From assembly GCA_946885765.1 (NCBI GenBank), contig CAMPHD010000002.1, positions 1-35,508 on the forward strand: a stretch of DNA of 35,508 bases. Reading direction: 5' to 3'. A program made the position numbers and the translations under genes. Below, in pieces: positions 26,519 to 35,351 of the stretch. The stretch comes from an uncultured Thalassospira sp. (GTDB taxonomy: Bacteria; Pseudomonadota; Alphaproteobacteria; Rhodospirillales_A; Thalassospiraceae). Below the pieces are notes generated by a model that had not been told where the DNA came from, searched no databases, and saw only the letters and a program-made list of their open reading frames with translations. The stretch's first letter is position 1. Each line of letters starts with the position of its first letter.

Positions 26519-27868
26519 TTACCACTTCCGTTCAAATTTCTTGCGCAGAAACACAGCCAATCCGTTCATCAGGATCAGGAAGCCCAGCAACACCATGATC
26601 GCCGCCGAGGTTTTCTCGACAAAGGCACGTTCAGGACTATCAGCCCACAGATAAATCTGCACCGGAAGAACCGTCGCCGGATCAAGCGCGCCCCCCGGAA
26701 CATCAACGATAAACGCCACCATGCCGATCATCAGAAGCGGTGCGGTTTCACCAAGCGCCTGTGCCATACCGATAATTGTACCGGTCAGGATGCCGGGCAT
26801 TGCCAGCGGCAACACATGATGGGTCACCGTCTGCACTGGCGATGCACCAAGTCCCAACGCCGCCTGCCGGATAGACGGCGGCACTGCCTTGATCGCGGCA
26901 CGCGATGCAATGATGATGGTCGGCAAGGTCATCAGCGCCAGCGTCAGACCACCGACAACCGGTGCCGAACGCGGCAGATGCATGACATTGAGATAGACCT
27001 CAAGCCCGAGAAGACCGAACACGATCGACGGCACAGCCGCAAGGTTGTTGATATTGACCTCGACAATCGTCGTAAACCGGTTTCTCGGGGCGAATTCCTC
27101 AAGATAAATCGCGGCCAGAACACCGATCGGGAAGGACAGAAGAAGCGTCACAACCAGGGTATAGAAAGAGCCGACCGCAGCCCCCCATATGCCGGCAAGT
27201 TCCGGTTCACGCGAGTCACCATTGGTGAAGAACCGCGTGTGGAACTGCTTGTCGACAGCACCTTCGGAGGTCAGGGTATCATACCATCCGAGTTCCTGAT
27301 CGTTCAGGCGACGCTCGCCCTCATCCGTATCCGCACTGATATAACCTTTGTTCAGCATGTCGAAATCGTCGCCCGAAATCATCCAGACCTTGCGGGTCTG
27401 ACCAATCAGGCCCGGATTTTCGAGGACACGCTCGCGCAGGTCATAGGACGCCCCGCCCGAAACGATGTCATAAAGATCGCGGCGTTCCCGGCGGTCGGTG
27501 ACCTCGGGAAAATGTTTGCGCAGTGCTTCCTTGATCAAACCATCGAAATTGGCCCGGCCAATAACAGCCGGATCACCGGTTCCATCCGGATCAATTTCAG
27601 CCGGATCAAAATAAACTTCGATCTGGACATAGGTCTGGAAGAAAGCAGTGTAACCTTTCGAGATGATCGAATAGCCAAGCACAAACAGCGCCGTAAGAGC
27701 GATCGCAATCGCGCTTAGACCATAAATCTTGAATCGGCGCTCCGCCCCGTACCGCTTTTTGATATTGCGGGCGATTTTCGGGCTATCCCAGTCAACCGGC
27801 TTGTGCAGATTGCCAGAGATCACTTTTGCGGCGGCTCTATCTTCCATAAGCGATGCCATATCAGTCAT
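26519..27868 (-). CDS. pstA: phosphate ABC transporter permease PstA (long form)
   Basis: PstA is one of the two membrane permeases of the phosphate importer. The 449-residue protein is longer than the E. coli one because of an N-terminal DUF3333 domain: one membrane helix near 50 and a periplasmic part of about 150 residues. The permease core with six helices follows, including the EAA-type loop [24 protein letters not shown] 27868 overlaps the pstC stop by eight bases. The ribosome site is weak, so translation probably depends on pstC. Confidence 0.94.
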   Translation of the reverse strand: MTDMASLMEDRAAAKVISGNLHKPVDWDSPKIARNIKKRYGAERRFKIYGLSAIAIALTALFVLGYSIISKGYTAFFQTYVQIEVYFDPAEIDPDGTGDPAVIGRANFDGLIKEALRKHFPEVTDRRERRDLYDIVSGGASYDLRERVLENPGLIGQTRKVWMISGDDFDMLNKGYISADTDEGERRLNDQELGWYDTLTSEGAVDKQFHTRFFTNGDSREPELAGIWGAAVGSFYTLVVTLLLSFPIGVLAAIYLEEFAPRNRFTTIVEVNINNLAAVPSIVFGLLGLEVYLNVMHLPRSAPVVGGLTLALMTLPTIIIASRAAIKAVPPSIRQAALGLGASPVQTVTHHVLPLAMPGILTGTIIGMAQALGETAPLLMIGMVAFIVDVPGGALDPATVLPVQIYLWADSPERAFVEKTSAAIMVLLGFLILMNGLAVFLRKKFERKW

Positions 27869-29240
27869 ATTTCTCGCGATACTTCTGAACAACCTTAAGG
27901 GCAAACACGTTCAAACCCAAGGTGACAAGGAAAAGGAACAAACCCAACGCGAATGCCGAAAGGGTTTTGGCACTGTCGAACTCCTGGTCACCGACCAGAA
28001 GCGTTACAATCTGAACGGTAACGGTGGTCACGGCCTGTAACGGGTTCACCGTCATATTGGCGGCAAGACCTGCAGCCATCACCACGATCATGGTTTCACC
28101 GATTGCACGCGACACTGCCAGAAGAACCGCCCCGACAACACCCGGCAGGGCAGCGGGCAGGATCACGTGACGGATGGTTTCCGACCTTGTGGCACCCAGT
28201 CCATAAGACCCGTCGCGCAACGATTGCGGCACCTGCGACATGACGTCATCCGAAAGCGAGGATACGAACGGAATAATCATGACGCCCATAACGAGACCCG
28301 CGGCAAGCGCACTTTCGGAACTGACATCAAGTCCAAGAACAGCACCATTATCACGCAGGAACGGCGCGACAGTCAGGGCCGCAAAGAAGCCGTACACAAC
28401 CGTCGGAACGCCGGCCAGAATTTCAAGCGCCGGCTTGGCCAGGGCGCGGAATTTCGGTGAGGCATATTCACCCATATAGATGGCAGAAAACAAACCGACC
28501 GGCACTGCCACAAACATCGCGATCAAGGTGATCAGCAGCGTTCCGACAAAAAGCGGGATTGCACCAAATGCACCGTCGGATGCAACCTGATCGGCACGGA
28601 TGGCCGTCTGAGGGCTCCATTCCAGACCAAACAGGAATTCCAGCGGACTGACTTTGCCAAAGAAATGCAACGCTTCAAACAGAAGCGAGAAAACAATGCC
28701 CACTGTCGACAGGATCGCAATCGCCGAACAGACAATCATGATATAGCGAAACAGCCGTTCGACATTGTTTCGCGCACGCATTTGCGATGAAATCCGGCGA
28801 TAGGACAGAGCCACCCCCACCAGAGCACCGGAAAGCATCACAACAATAAGGGATACATTTCCAATGGTGTTGAGATTTGCAAGCCGTTTGCCTGCCTCTA
28901 CAATCTCGGGAGAAACCGTAAGATGCTGTCCGCCACCGGCTGCTATTTGCGAAATGCTGTTTAGCGCCAAAGACAACTGCCCGGCATTGGACGTCACTTC
29001 TTCGGGAAGACCGGAAACGATTATCGTCTCGATGATCGTCCCTTCAAACATCGTCCAAACCAGCAAAAGGCCCAAAGCCGGCAGGCCACACCACAACGCG
29101 GTATACATCCCGTAATGCGCAGGCAGCGAATGAAGATTGCTGTATCGTCCATCGGACAAGGCAATAGCGCGCTGTCGACCGAAATAGAATGACATGGCAC
29201 ACAGTATTGCCACAGCAAGCAGCAAATAGGTCAGGGACAT
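27861..29240 (-). CDS. pstC: phosphate ABC transporter permease PstC (long form)
   Basis: PstC is the second permease. The 459-residue protein has an N-terminal extension with extra helices, as in the PstC_N form common in alphaproteobacteria, and a C-terminal permease core with the loop RDGSYGLGATRSETIRHVIL and SRAIGETM. It starts 134 bases after pstS, beyond a hairpin that may lower its expression relative to pstS. The ribosome site at ATG 29240 is weak. The stop overlaps the pstA start. Confidence 0.94.
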   Translation of the reverse strand: MSLTYLLLAVAILCAMSFYFGRQRAIALSDGRYSNLHSLPAHYGMYTALWCGLPALGLLLVWTMFEGTIIETIIVSGLPEEVTSNAGQLSLALNSISQIAAGGGQHLTVSPEIVEAGKRLANLNTIGNVSLIVVMLSGALVGVALSYRRISSQMRARNNVERLFRYIMIVCSAIAILSTVGIVFSLLFEALHFFGKVSPLEFLFGLEWSPQTAIRADQVASDGAFGAIPLFVGTLLITLIAMFVAVPVGLFSAIYMGEYASPKFRALAKPALEILAGVPTVVYGFFAALTVAPFLRDNGAVLGLDVSSESALAAGLVMGVMIIPFVSSLSDDVMSQVPQSLRDGSYGLGATRSETIRHVILPAALPGVVGAVLLAVSRAIGETMIVVMAAGLAANMTVNPLQAVTTVTVQIVTLLVGDQEFDSAKTLSAFALGLFLFLVTLGLNVFALKVVQKYREKYD

Positions 29241-29333
29241 TGCGGTTAATCCATTTGCCAGAGAATGACCAAAGGTTTGGTGCGCGTTTAAGGCAGGTCC
29301 AAGAATAAATCAATTAAAGCCTGAAAACAAAGA

Positions 29334-29363
29334 AACCGGTGGCTGCTAATGCTGCCACCGGTT
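29334..29363 (-). terminator. intra-operon hairpin between pstS and pstC
   Basis: AACCGGTGGC and GCCACCGGTT form a perfect 10-bp stem with a 10-base loop, followed on the minus strand by a T-rich tail (TTTCTTTGTTTT). It lies just after pstS. It probably stops most transcripts and lets some through to pstCAB, giving an excess of the binding protein. Confidence 0.75.
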
Positions 29364-29374
29364 GAAATATTGCG

Positions 29375-30403
29375 TTACATGCTCAGCGGAGCGAGGTCCA
29401 GAGCAGCATTGCGAACGGTTTCACGCTCGCTGGCATCCATCGGGATCAGACCACGATCAGCCAGGTAACCTTCGTCACCCCAAGCTTTTTCCGAGGTGAA
29501 TTCGGTGACGTATTCCATGATGCCCGGGATGGTACCGACATGGGCATTTTTGACATAGAAGAACATCGAACGCGACACCGGATAAGAACCATCAGAGATT
29601 GCTTCGAAGGTCGGAGCAACATCATTGATGATCGAGCCATGCAGCTTGTCGCCATTCTGGTCGAGGAACGAGAAGCCGAAGATGCCAAGGGCAACCGGAT
29701 TGGCTTCAAGTTTCTGAACGATCAGGTTATCGTTCTCGCCAGCTTCGACGAAGTGACCGTCTTCACGAACACCTTTGCAAGCAGCGCCGTGTTTCTCTTT
29801 GTCGTCCTTGATCGCTTCGATGGCTTCGAAGGAGCCACAGGCTTCTTCCATAACCAGTTCGACGAATGCGTCACGGGTACCAGAGGTCGGCGGCGGGCCA
29901 AGAACTTCGATTTCTTCGTCCGGAAGGCTCGGGTCGATCTGGTTCCAGTTGGTGTAGAAGTTGTCAACCAGCGACTTGCCGTCTTCAGACGGAACAACTT
30001 TGGCAATCGCAAGGAAGATCTGTTCCTTGGTCAGCTCGAACTGCGGAGCCGAGCGAGCATTTGCCAGAACGATGCCGTCATAACCGATTTTGACTTCGGT
30101 AACTTCTGCAACGCCGTTTTTCGCACAGGCTTCAACTTCGGACTTCTTGATGCGACGCGAAGAGTTGGTGATGTCCGGCTGATTCTCGCCGATACCAGCG
30201 CAGAACAGCTTGATGCCGCCGCCAGAACCGGTCGATTCAATAACCGGGGTTTTGAAGGAGGTGGTTTTACCGAATTCTTCAGCAACCGCGGTTGCGAACG
30301 GGAATACGGTGGACGAACCAACGATACGAATCTGGTCGCGTGCCTGGGCCGCGCCAACAAAGGCAACGCTCATCAGCGCCGCAACAGCAAGAGTCTTCTT
30401 CAT
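29375..30403 (-). CDS. pstS: phosphate-binding protein PstS
   Basis: PstS is the periplasmic phosphate receptor of the importer. The 342-residue protein has a signal peptide (MKKTLAVAALMSVAFVGAAQA, cleavage after AQA) and the phosphate-binding features IVGSSTVFPF, STGSGGGIKLFCAGIG and PPTSGTRDAF. ATG 30403 has GGGGAA seven bases upstream and gives a proper signal peptide, so the longer frame to 30520 is rejected. It is the first gene of the pst operon and has a candidate Pho box upstream. Confidence 0.97.
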   Translation of the reverse strand: MKKTLAVAALMSVAFVGAAQARDQIRIVGSSTVFPFATAVAEEFGKTTSFKTPVIESTGSGGGIKLFCAGIGENQPDITNSSRRIKKSEVEACAKNGVAEVTEVKIGYDGIVLANARSAPQFELTKEQIFLAIAKVVPSEDGKSLVDNFYTNWNQIDPSLPDEEIEVLGPPPTSGTRDAFVELVMEEACGSFEAIEAIKDDKEKHGAACKGVREDGHFVEAGENDNLIVQKLEANPVALGIFGFSFLDQNGDKLHGSIINDVAPTFEAISDGSYPVSRSMFFYVKNAHVGTIPGIMEYVTEFTSEKAWGDEGYLADRGLIPMDASERETVRNAALDLAPLSM

Positions 30404-30493
30404 GGTAAATTCCCCATTGATTGTTCCAAACCGGAACGGTGCAACGATCTGCGAGGCGGACTCTAACGCCGGGTGCTTACGGTATTGCGTCAC

Positions 30494-30515
30494 TTTTGTT
30501 AACGTTATGTGACAA
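30494..30515 (-). promoter_or_regulatory. candidate Pho box of pstS
   Basis: On the minus strand two 11-base units, TTGTCACATAA then CGTTAACAAAA, resemble the tandem Pho-box repeat CTGTCAT-AAAT. The first unit is good and the second matches about four of seven core bases. The site is 91 bases before the pstS start. A clear -10 element is not obvious. Confidence 0.45.
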
Positions 30516-30631
30516 CGCATCAGAGATGCAAACGACTGGCAGAAAACCTTTATTTTTCAACGCTTTTTTGCAAAAGACCCCGGTCAGAACACAGACCAAA
30601 ACCGTCTGCTTTTGGCCTTGTCGCGGCAGGT

Positions 30632-30660
30632 TTGACAGCCTTCGTTACATAAACTGTAAC
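30632..30660 (+). promoter_or_regulatory. near-consensus promoter with overlapping inverted repeat
   Basis: TTGACA (30632-30637), a 17-base spacer and TGTAAC (30655-30660) make a strong housekeeping-type promoter pointing right. GTTACA-TAAAC-TGTAAC (30644-30660) is a perfect inverted repeat that covers the spacer and -10 element, the position of a repressor operator. Confidence 0.55.
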
Positions 30661-30817
30661 ATTGCCTAAAGGCATGCCGCGGATATCGGGGACACCGCAT
30701 ATGCCTGTTTCGGGCTGCGGTGCCTTTACAAAAGCCACCGAAAACACGAAGCTTGTTCATAAGATATCAACCCGTTGGGGACACTCTGGCGCAGAACCGC
30801 GCAAAAGGGGGACGACA

Positions 30818-31108
30818 ATGAGCACTTCGCTCGACGAGATTCAGGAACTGATCCAGAAACTTTCCGGTGAGTTGGGCGACATGTCCGAAGCCGCATCGCG
30901 CCATATCGATGATCTGCATGTCGCGGTCAATAACATTGCGTCCCATGTTCTTGCCATGGAAGCCGTCATTGCCGTGATGGCAACAAAGGTCGATGTCAGC
31001 GAAGCCGAAGTCCAAAACTGGATTCGCGAAAAAACCGCTGCCTTCGCCGAAGACAGCAGCGAAGGTTCCGCTGCCGAAGGCATCGCCACCAGCCTGCTTG
31101 CGAAATAA
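30818..31108 (+). CDS. small helical protein of unknown function next to pstS
   Basis: A 96-residue protein with no signal peptide or membrane segment. It appears all-helical with coiled-coil-like spacing (about 5-65) and an acidic, Ser/Ala-rich C-terminus (DSSEGSAAEG). I do not recognise a family. ATG 30818 has GGGGGA six bases upstream, so the longer frame from 30662 is unlikely. A near-consensus promoter lies 150 bases upstream and a strong terminator follows, so it is a single-gene unit. It is divergent from the phosphate operon, but a phosphate role is only a guess. Confidence 0.8.
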   Translation: MSTSLDEIQELIQKLSGELGDMSEAASRHIDDLHVAVNNIASHVLAMEAVIAVMATKVDVSEAEVQNWIREKTAAFAEDSSEGSAAEGIATSLLAK

Positions 31109-31141
31109 GCGGCTTTACGACGCCTCCATCCATCAGCTTGC

Positions 31142-31179
31142 ACAAAAGCCCGCCGACATTACGCCGTGCGGGCTTTTGT
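31142..31179. terminator. bidirectional hairpin terminator
   Basis: ACAAAAGCCCGC and GCGGGCTTTTGT form a perfect 12-bp stem with a 14-base loop. It lies between the small protein gene and the convergent glcF. Confidence 0.9.
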
Positions 31180-31199
31180 CTTCAAAGTCCAACCGCCAG

Positions 31200-32519
31200 C
31201 TAGGCGGTCTTTTCCGCATAATAAGGCAAAAGCTTTTCCGGGATTGGTCCCCCCATCGCCCAGTCCAGCAACTGCACCGTATGCACAACCTTTAACGCAT
31301 CGGTTTCAAGCTGCACCATGCAACCGATATTGCCGGTCGCGACAAGGTCCGGTGCCGTGTTTCTGATATTGCCAAGTTTGCGTTCACGCAATTTGCCCGC
31401 GATTTCAGGCTGCAACAGGTTATAAACCCCCGCCGAGCCGCAGCATATATGCCCCTCGGCAATTTCAAGCACCTCGTACCCGGCCTTTTTCAGAAGTTCG
31501 CGCGGTTCACGAATAATCTTCTGACCATGCTGCATCGAACATGCCGAATGATACGCCACCCGTGCCCCGCCATGAGCCGCACCGGCAAAACGATCCTCCG
31601 GGACATCAATCCCTGCCAGATACTCGGTCACATCACAGGCAAGATCGGAAATTCTGGCCGCTTTCGCCGCATAGTCCCGGTCATTCCGCAACATATGCCC
31701 GTAATCCTTGACCGTGGTGCCGCAACCCGATGCCGTGATGACAATCGCATCAAGCCCCTCGCCCGCAAGTTCCCGTGTCCAAGCATCAATATTGGCTTTG
31801 GCCTGCTGATGGGATTGCTCTTCCTTGCCCATATGATGAACCAGCGACCCGCAACATCCTGCCCCTTTCGCAACCACGATCTCAATCCCCAGTCGCGTCA
31901 GCAGCCGAACGGTTGCCTCGTTGATCTCGGTCTCAAGCACCTGCTGCGCACAACCGGTCAGGATAGCGACGCGGCCTTTGCGCTCGCCGACCGCCGGGAT
32001 CATCTGGGGTTTATCGACCCAGCTTAGCGGCGGCATATGCCGTGCCCCCATTTTCACCATGCCCTTCAGACGTCCGGGCAAAAAGCGTGCGAATGGCGAT
32101 GCCAGTTTCGCCCCGATCAGTGAAAGTCTGAAAAGTGTCGGGTTTGGCACGACAATCGACAAAATCCGACGCAGCCATTTATCGGCAAACGGCCGGTCAT
32201 AGGTTTCTTCGATATGGGCGCGCGCATTGTCGATCAGATGCATGTAATCCACACCCGACGGGCATGTCGTCGTGCAGGACAGGCACGACAGGCACCGATC
32301 AAGATGTTTCACCACCTTGTCGGTTGCAGGTTTATCGTTTTCCAGCATGTCCTTGATCAGGTAAATGCGGCCACGCGGGCTATCGAGCTCATCGCCCAGC
32401 GTCACAAAAGTCGGGCATGTCGCGGTACAAAACCCGCAATGCACACATTTACGCAGGATCTGTTCACTTTCGGCAATTGCCGGATGAGCAAGCTGGGCGG
32501 CGGTAAAGTTCGTTTGCAT
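31200..32519 (-). CDS. glcF: glycolate oxidase iron-sulfur subunit GlcF
   Basis: GlcF carries electrons from glycolate oxidation to the respiratory chain. The 439-residue protein has two 4Fe-4S motifs, C25/C28/C31/C35 and C76/C79/C82/C86, followed by two cysteine-rich CCG domains (GAGCCGSLVHH and GHICCGSAGVY). Length is typical. Its ATG shares the A of the glcE stop (TAATG), so the two are coupled. It is the last gene of the cluster. Confidence 0.95.
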   Translation of the reverse strand: MQTNFTAAQLAHPAIAESEQILRKCVHCGFCTATCPTFVTLGDELDSPRGRIYLIKDMLENDKPATDKVVKHLDRCLSCLSCTTTCPSGVDYMHLIDNARAHIEETYDRPFADKWLRRILSIVVPNPTLFRLSLIGAKLASPFARFLPGRLKGMVKMGARHMPPLSWVDKPQMIPAVGERKGRVAILTGCAQQVLETEINEATVRLLTRLGIEIVVAKGAGCCGSLVHHMGKEEQSHQQAKANIDAWTRELAGEGLDAIVITASGCGTTVKDYGHMLRNDRDYAAKAARISDLACDVTEYLAGIDVPEDRFAGAAHGGARVAYHSACSMQHGQKIIREPRELLKKAGYEVLEIAEGHICCGSAGVYNLLQPEIAGKLRERKLGNIRNTAPDLVATGNIGCMVQLETDALKVVHTVQLLDWAMGGPIPEKLLPYYAEKTA

Positions 32520-33760
32520 TACGCGTCCCCCCGCTTGGTAAGCCTGTGACCGATCCGCCCCGGGTTGAGGATACCTTCGGGGTCAAAATTCTCGCGGATT
32601 TTGGCATTGATCCGGGCCAAAGCCGCGTCCTCGGGATGGAATACCGCAACCTGATTTCGAATATCTTCGGGCGCACGGACCAAAACGGCGCGTGCATCAT
32701 GGGATACAGCAATATCGCGCACTTTATCGGCCATCGCGTCCGAACCGGCCAGTTCCAGCCAGATTTGCGCCCCGGCCCAGTCCATCATGATCTTCCCGCC
32801 GGTTTCGGCCGCCAGTTTCTCGGCAATCGCACCACCAGAGGCCGGTGGCCCGGAAACACGCCATAGCAACCCTGTCCCACCGGCAAACGGGGCAACATCC
32901 GCCACCGCCGACCAGAACGCGTGACTGTTAGTGCTATGAAGTTCCTCGCTCGTGCCGATATCGGCCAGAAGTTTGCGCAGTGCCTCGCACCGCCAGGCAA
33001 CCGAAGGTGCCGGGCCTTCAACGCGAAGCGCAACAATCCCGGCCCCGATGCCATTCGCAATGTCCGCACCAAGCTTTCCGACCTGTTCCTGCGCAATCCA
33101 CGCGGCGGCTGAAACCTCGTTTTCGCTGCCCATGGCACGCGTCATGGCACTGCCCGCCATTTGCATATCGTCACAGGCGATCATAACGGTTCGGGTTTTC
33201 TCGTCGCGCGGCATGACTTTCATGGTGATGGTGTGCATCACGCCAAGCGTGCCAAACGATCCCGCCATCAGCTTTGACAGATCAAAACCCGTCACATTCT
33301 TCATCACCCGCCCGCCGGATTTAAAATCCTCGGCCCGGCCACTAATCGCTTCAAACCCCAAAAGATGATCGCGTGCCGCACCGACCTTGATCCGGCGCGG
33401 TCCTGAAAGATTGGATGCAATCAGCCCGCCAATCGTTCCGGCATGATCCGTAACGCCATCGGCCAGCAATGCAGGAAAATTTCCGGGCTCAAAATGGAAT
33501 TGCTGATTTTTATCGCGTAGCAACGTGTGGATTTCGGCAAGAGACGTTCCGGCCCGCACCGACATCACCAGTTCTTCGGGTTCGTAAAACATGACCCCGG
33601 TCAATTTCGACAGGTCCAGAACATGGTCGGCAGTAACCGCATACCCATATGTTTTCTTGCTGCCCGATCCGACGATTTCAAGCGGGGTTTTTGAACCAAG
33701 CGCCCAACTGATGGCCTCGCGCAATTGTTCCGGCGTGGTGGGGGATATGACTTCCGCCAT
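32519..33760 (-). CDS. glcE: glycolate oxidase FAD-binding subunit GlcE
   Basis: GlcE is the second flavoprotein subunit of glycolate oxidase. The 413-residue protein has an N-terminal FAD-binding (PCMH) domain with EIVGSGSKKTYG and GGLIASNLSGPRRIKVGAARD near 125-145. A VMKNVTGFDLSKLMAGSFGTLG segment follows, and the C-terminus ends GILNPGRIG. It lies 90 bases after glcD and overlaps glcF by one base. Confidence 0.94.
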   Translation of the reverse strand: MAEVISPTTPEQLREAISWALGSKTPLEIVGSGSKKTYGYAVTADHVLDLSKLTGVMFYEPEELVMSVRAGTSLAEIHTLLRDKNQQFHFEPGNFPALLADGVTDHAGTIGGLIASNLSGPRRIKVGAARDHLLGFEAISGRAEDFKSGGRVMKNVTGFDLSKLMAGSFGTLGVMHTITMKVMPRDEKTRTVMIACDDMQMAGSAMTRAMGSENEVSAAAWIAQEQVGKLGADIANGIGAGIVALRVEGPAPSVAWRCEALRKLLADIGTSEELHSTNSHAFWSAVADVAPFAGGTGLLWRVSGPPASGGAIAEKLAAETGGKIMMDWAGAQIWLELAGSDAMADKVRDIAVSHDARAVLVRAPEDIRNQVAVFHPEDAALARINAKIRENFDPEGILNPGRIGHRLTKRGDA

Positions 33761-33850
33761 GATGGTTTCTCTCTTCCTCTCCTGATCCTTGCCGACCGGT
33801 TGGTGAGAACCGATGGCTGGATTATTTTTCTTCTCGTCTCTCGTTCCGGC

Positions 33851-35344
33851 CTAAAAGCGCGGGATATCCGGGAATTTGTTGGCAACTTCGCGCGCATGCA
33901 GGGTTTTAAGTTCGCCGCAGCCATGCAAGGTCGGGAAAACCTTGCCGGGGTTCAGCAATTCGTCCTCGTCAAACGCCAGTTTCAGACGTTCCTGATGTTT
34001 CATGTCATCTTCGGTGAACATTTCAGGCATCAGATCGCGTTTTTCGACGCCAATCCCGTGTTCACCGGACAATACCCCACCGACTTCGACACACAGTTTC
34101 AGGATATCAGCACCGAATGCCTCGGCCCGTTCCAGTTCACCGGGCTGATTGGCATCAAACATGATCAGCGGATGCAGATTGCCATCCCCGGCATGGAAAA
34201 CATTGGCAACCCGTAACCCGTGGCGTTGCGACAGAACCTGCATCCCGGTCAGAACTTCGGCCAGACGACGGCGCGGGATGGTGCCATCCATACAGATATA
34301 ATCAGGCGAAATGCGCCCAATCGCCGGAAAGGCATTCTTGCGCCCCGACCAGAACAGCAGGCGTTCATCCTCGCTTTCGGAAATGCGCGAATAAACGGCA
34401 CCGCATTCCGTGGCAATCGCGCCCACCCGTTCAATCAGATAATCGACCTCAACCTTTGGCCCGTCGAGTTCGACAAGCAGCAGCGCCTCGACATCAAGCG
34501 GATAACCCGCATGCACGAAATCCTCGGTCGCCTTGATGGCCGGGGCATCCATCATTTCGAGACCGCCGGGAATGATGCCGTCAGCAATGATCCGAGCAAC
34601 GCAATTACCGCCCTCTTCACTGCTGTTAAAGCCAAGCAATAAGGCACGCGCTGTTTCGGGTTTGCGCAAAATCCGTACTGTTACTTCGGTAACGATACCC
34701 AACAAACCCTCGGACCCGGTGATGACCCCCAAAAGATCATATCCCGACTGATCCAGCCCCTTGCCTCCGATACGAAGGACTTCACCTTCGATCGTGACCA
34801 TTTCAACACCAAGGACATTATTGGTGGTCAGTCCGTATTTCAGGGAATGCACCCCGCCCGAATTTTCCGCGATATTACCACCAATCGAACAGGCGATCTG
34901 GCTGGACGGGTCCGGGGCGTAATAGAACCCCTTATGTTCGACTGCGCGCGTGATGCCAAGATTGGTCACACCGGGCTGCACAACGACGGCCCGGTTGTCC
35001 CAATCGATATCCAGAACGCGGTTGAATTTCATCATGCTGATCGTGATCGCATCCGCCATCGGAAGCGCCCCGCCCGAAAGGCCAGTACCCGCCCCCCGCG
35101 GAACGACACGAATTTTATGGGTATGACAATATTTCAGGATGGCCGCGACCTGCCCGGTATTTTCGGGCAGGACCACGATCATCGGAAGCTGGCGATAGGC
35201 CATCAACCCGTCGCATTCATAGGGCCTGAGCTGATCCTCATCGACAATAACCCCGCCTTCGTTCGGAACGATGTCCCGCATGGCGGCAATGATGTCCTTG
35301 CGACGTGCAAGGGTCGATTGATCCGGCTCAGGCATCCTAAGCAT
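33851..35344 (-). CDS. glcD: glycolate oxidase subunit GlcD
   Basis: GlcD is the main FAD-linked subunit that oxidises glycolate (or D-lactate-like substrates) to glyoxylate. The 497-residue protein has the PCMH-type FAD site VVPRGAGTGLSGGALP (80-95), CSIGGNIAENSGG, and the C-terminal oxidase domain with HAGDGNLHP and SGEHGIGVEKR. ATG 35344 is preferred to ATG 35335 because GGGAG lies about ten bases upstream. That site overlaps the end of the upstream carboxylase gene. The presence of glcE and glcF supports glycolate over D-lactate. Confidence 0.94.
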   Translation of the reverse strand: MLRMPEPDQSTLARRKDIIAAMRDIVPNEGGVIVDEDQLRPYECDGLMAYRQLPMIVVLPENTGQVAAILKYCHTHKIRVVPRGAGTGLSGGALPMADAITISMMKFNRVLDIDWDNRAVVVQPGVTNLGITRAVEHKGFYYAPDPSSQIACSIGGNIAENSGGVHSLKYGLTTNNVLGVEMVTIEGEVLRIGGKGLDQSGYDLLGVITGSEGLLGIVTEVTVRILRKPETARALLLGFNSSEEGGNCVARIIADGIIPGGLEMMDAPAIKATEDFVHAGYPLDVEALLLVELDGPKVEVDYLIERVGAIATECGAVYSRISESEDERLLFWSGRKNAFPAIGRISPDYICMDGTIPRRRLAEVLTGMQVLSQRHGLRVANVFHAGDGNLHPLIMFDANQPGELERAEAFGADILKLCVEVGGVLSGEHGIGVEKRDLMPEMFTEDDMKHQERLKLAFDEDELLNPGKVFPTLHGCGELKTLHAREVANKFPDIPRF

Positions 35345-35351
35345 GCGAAAC

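Larger units (their letters stand above)
30404..30817. promoter_or_regulatory. divergent control region, pstS / small helical protein
   Basis: 414 bases without a convincing gene start. The pstS side holds a Pho-box-like repeat (30494-30515). The other side holds a near-consensus promoter (30632-30660) with an overlapping inverted repeat, followed by a leader of about 150 bases in which I see no clear structure. Confidence 0.5.
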
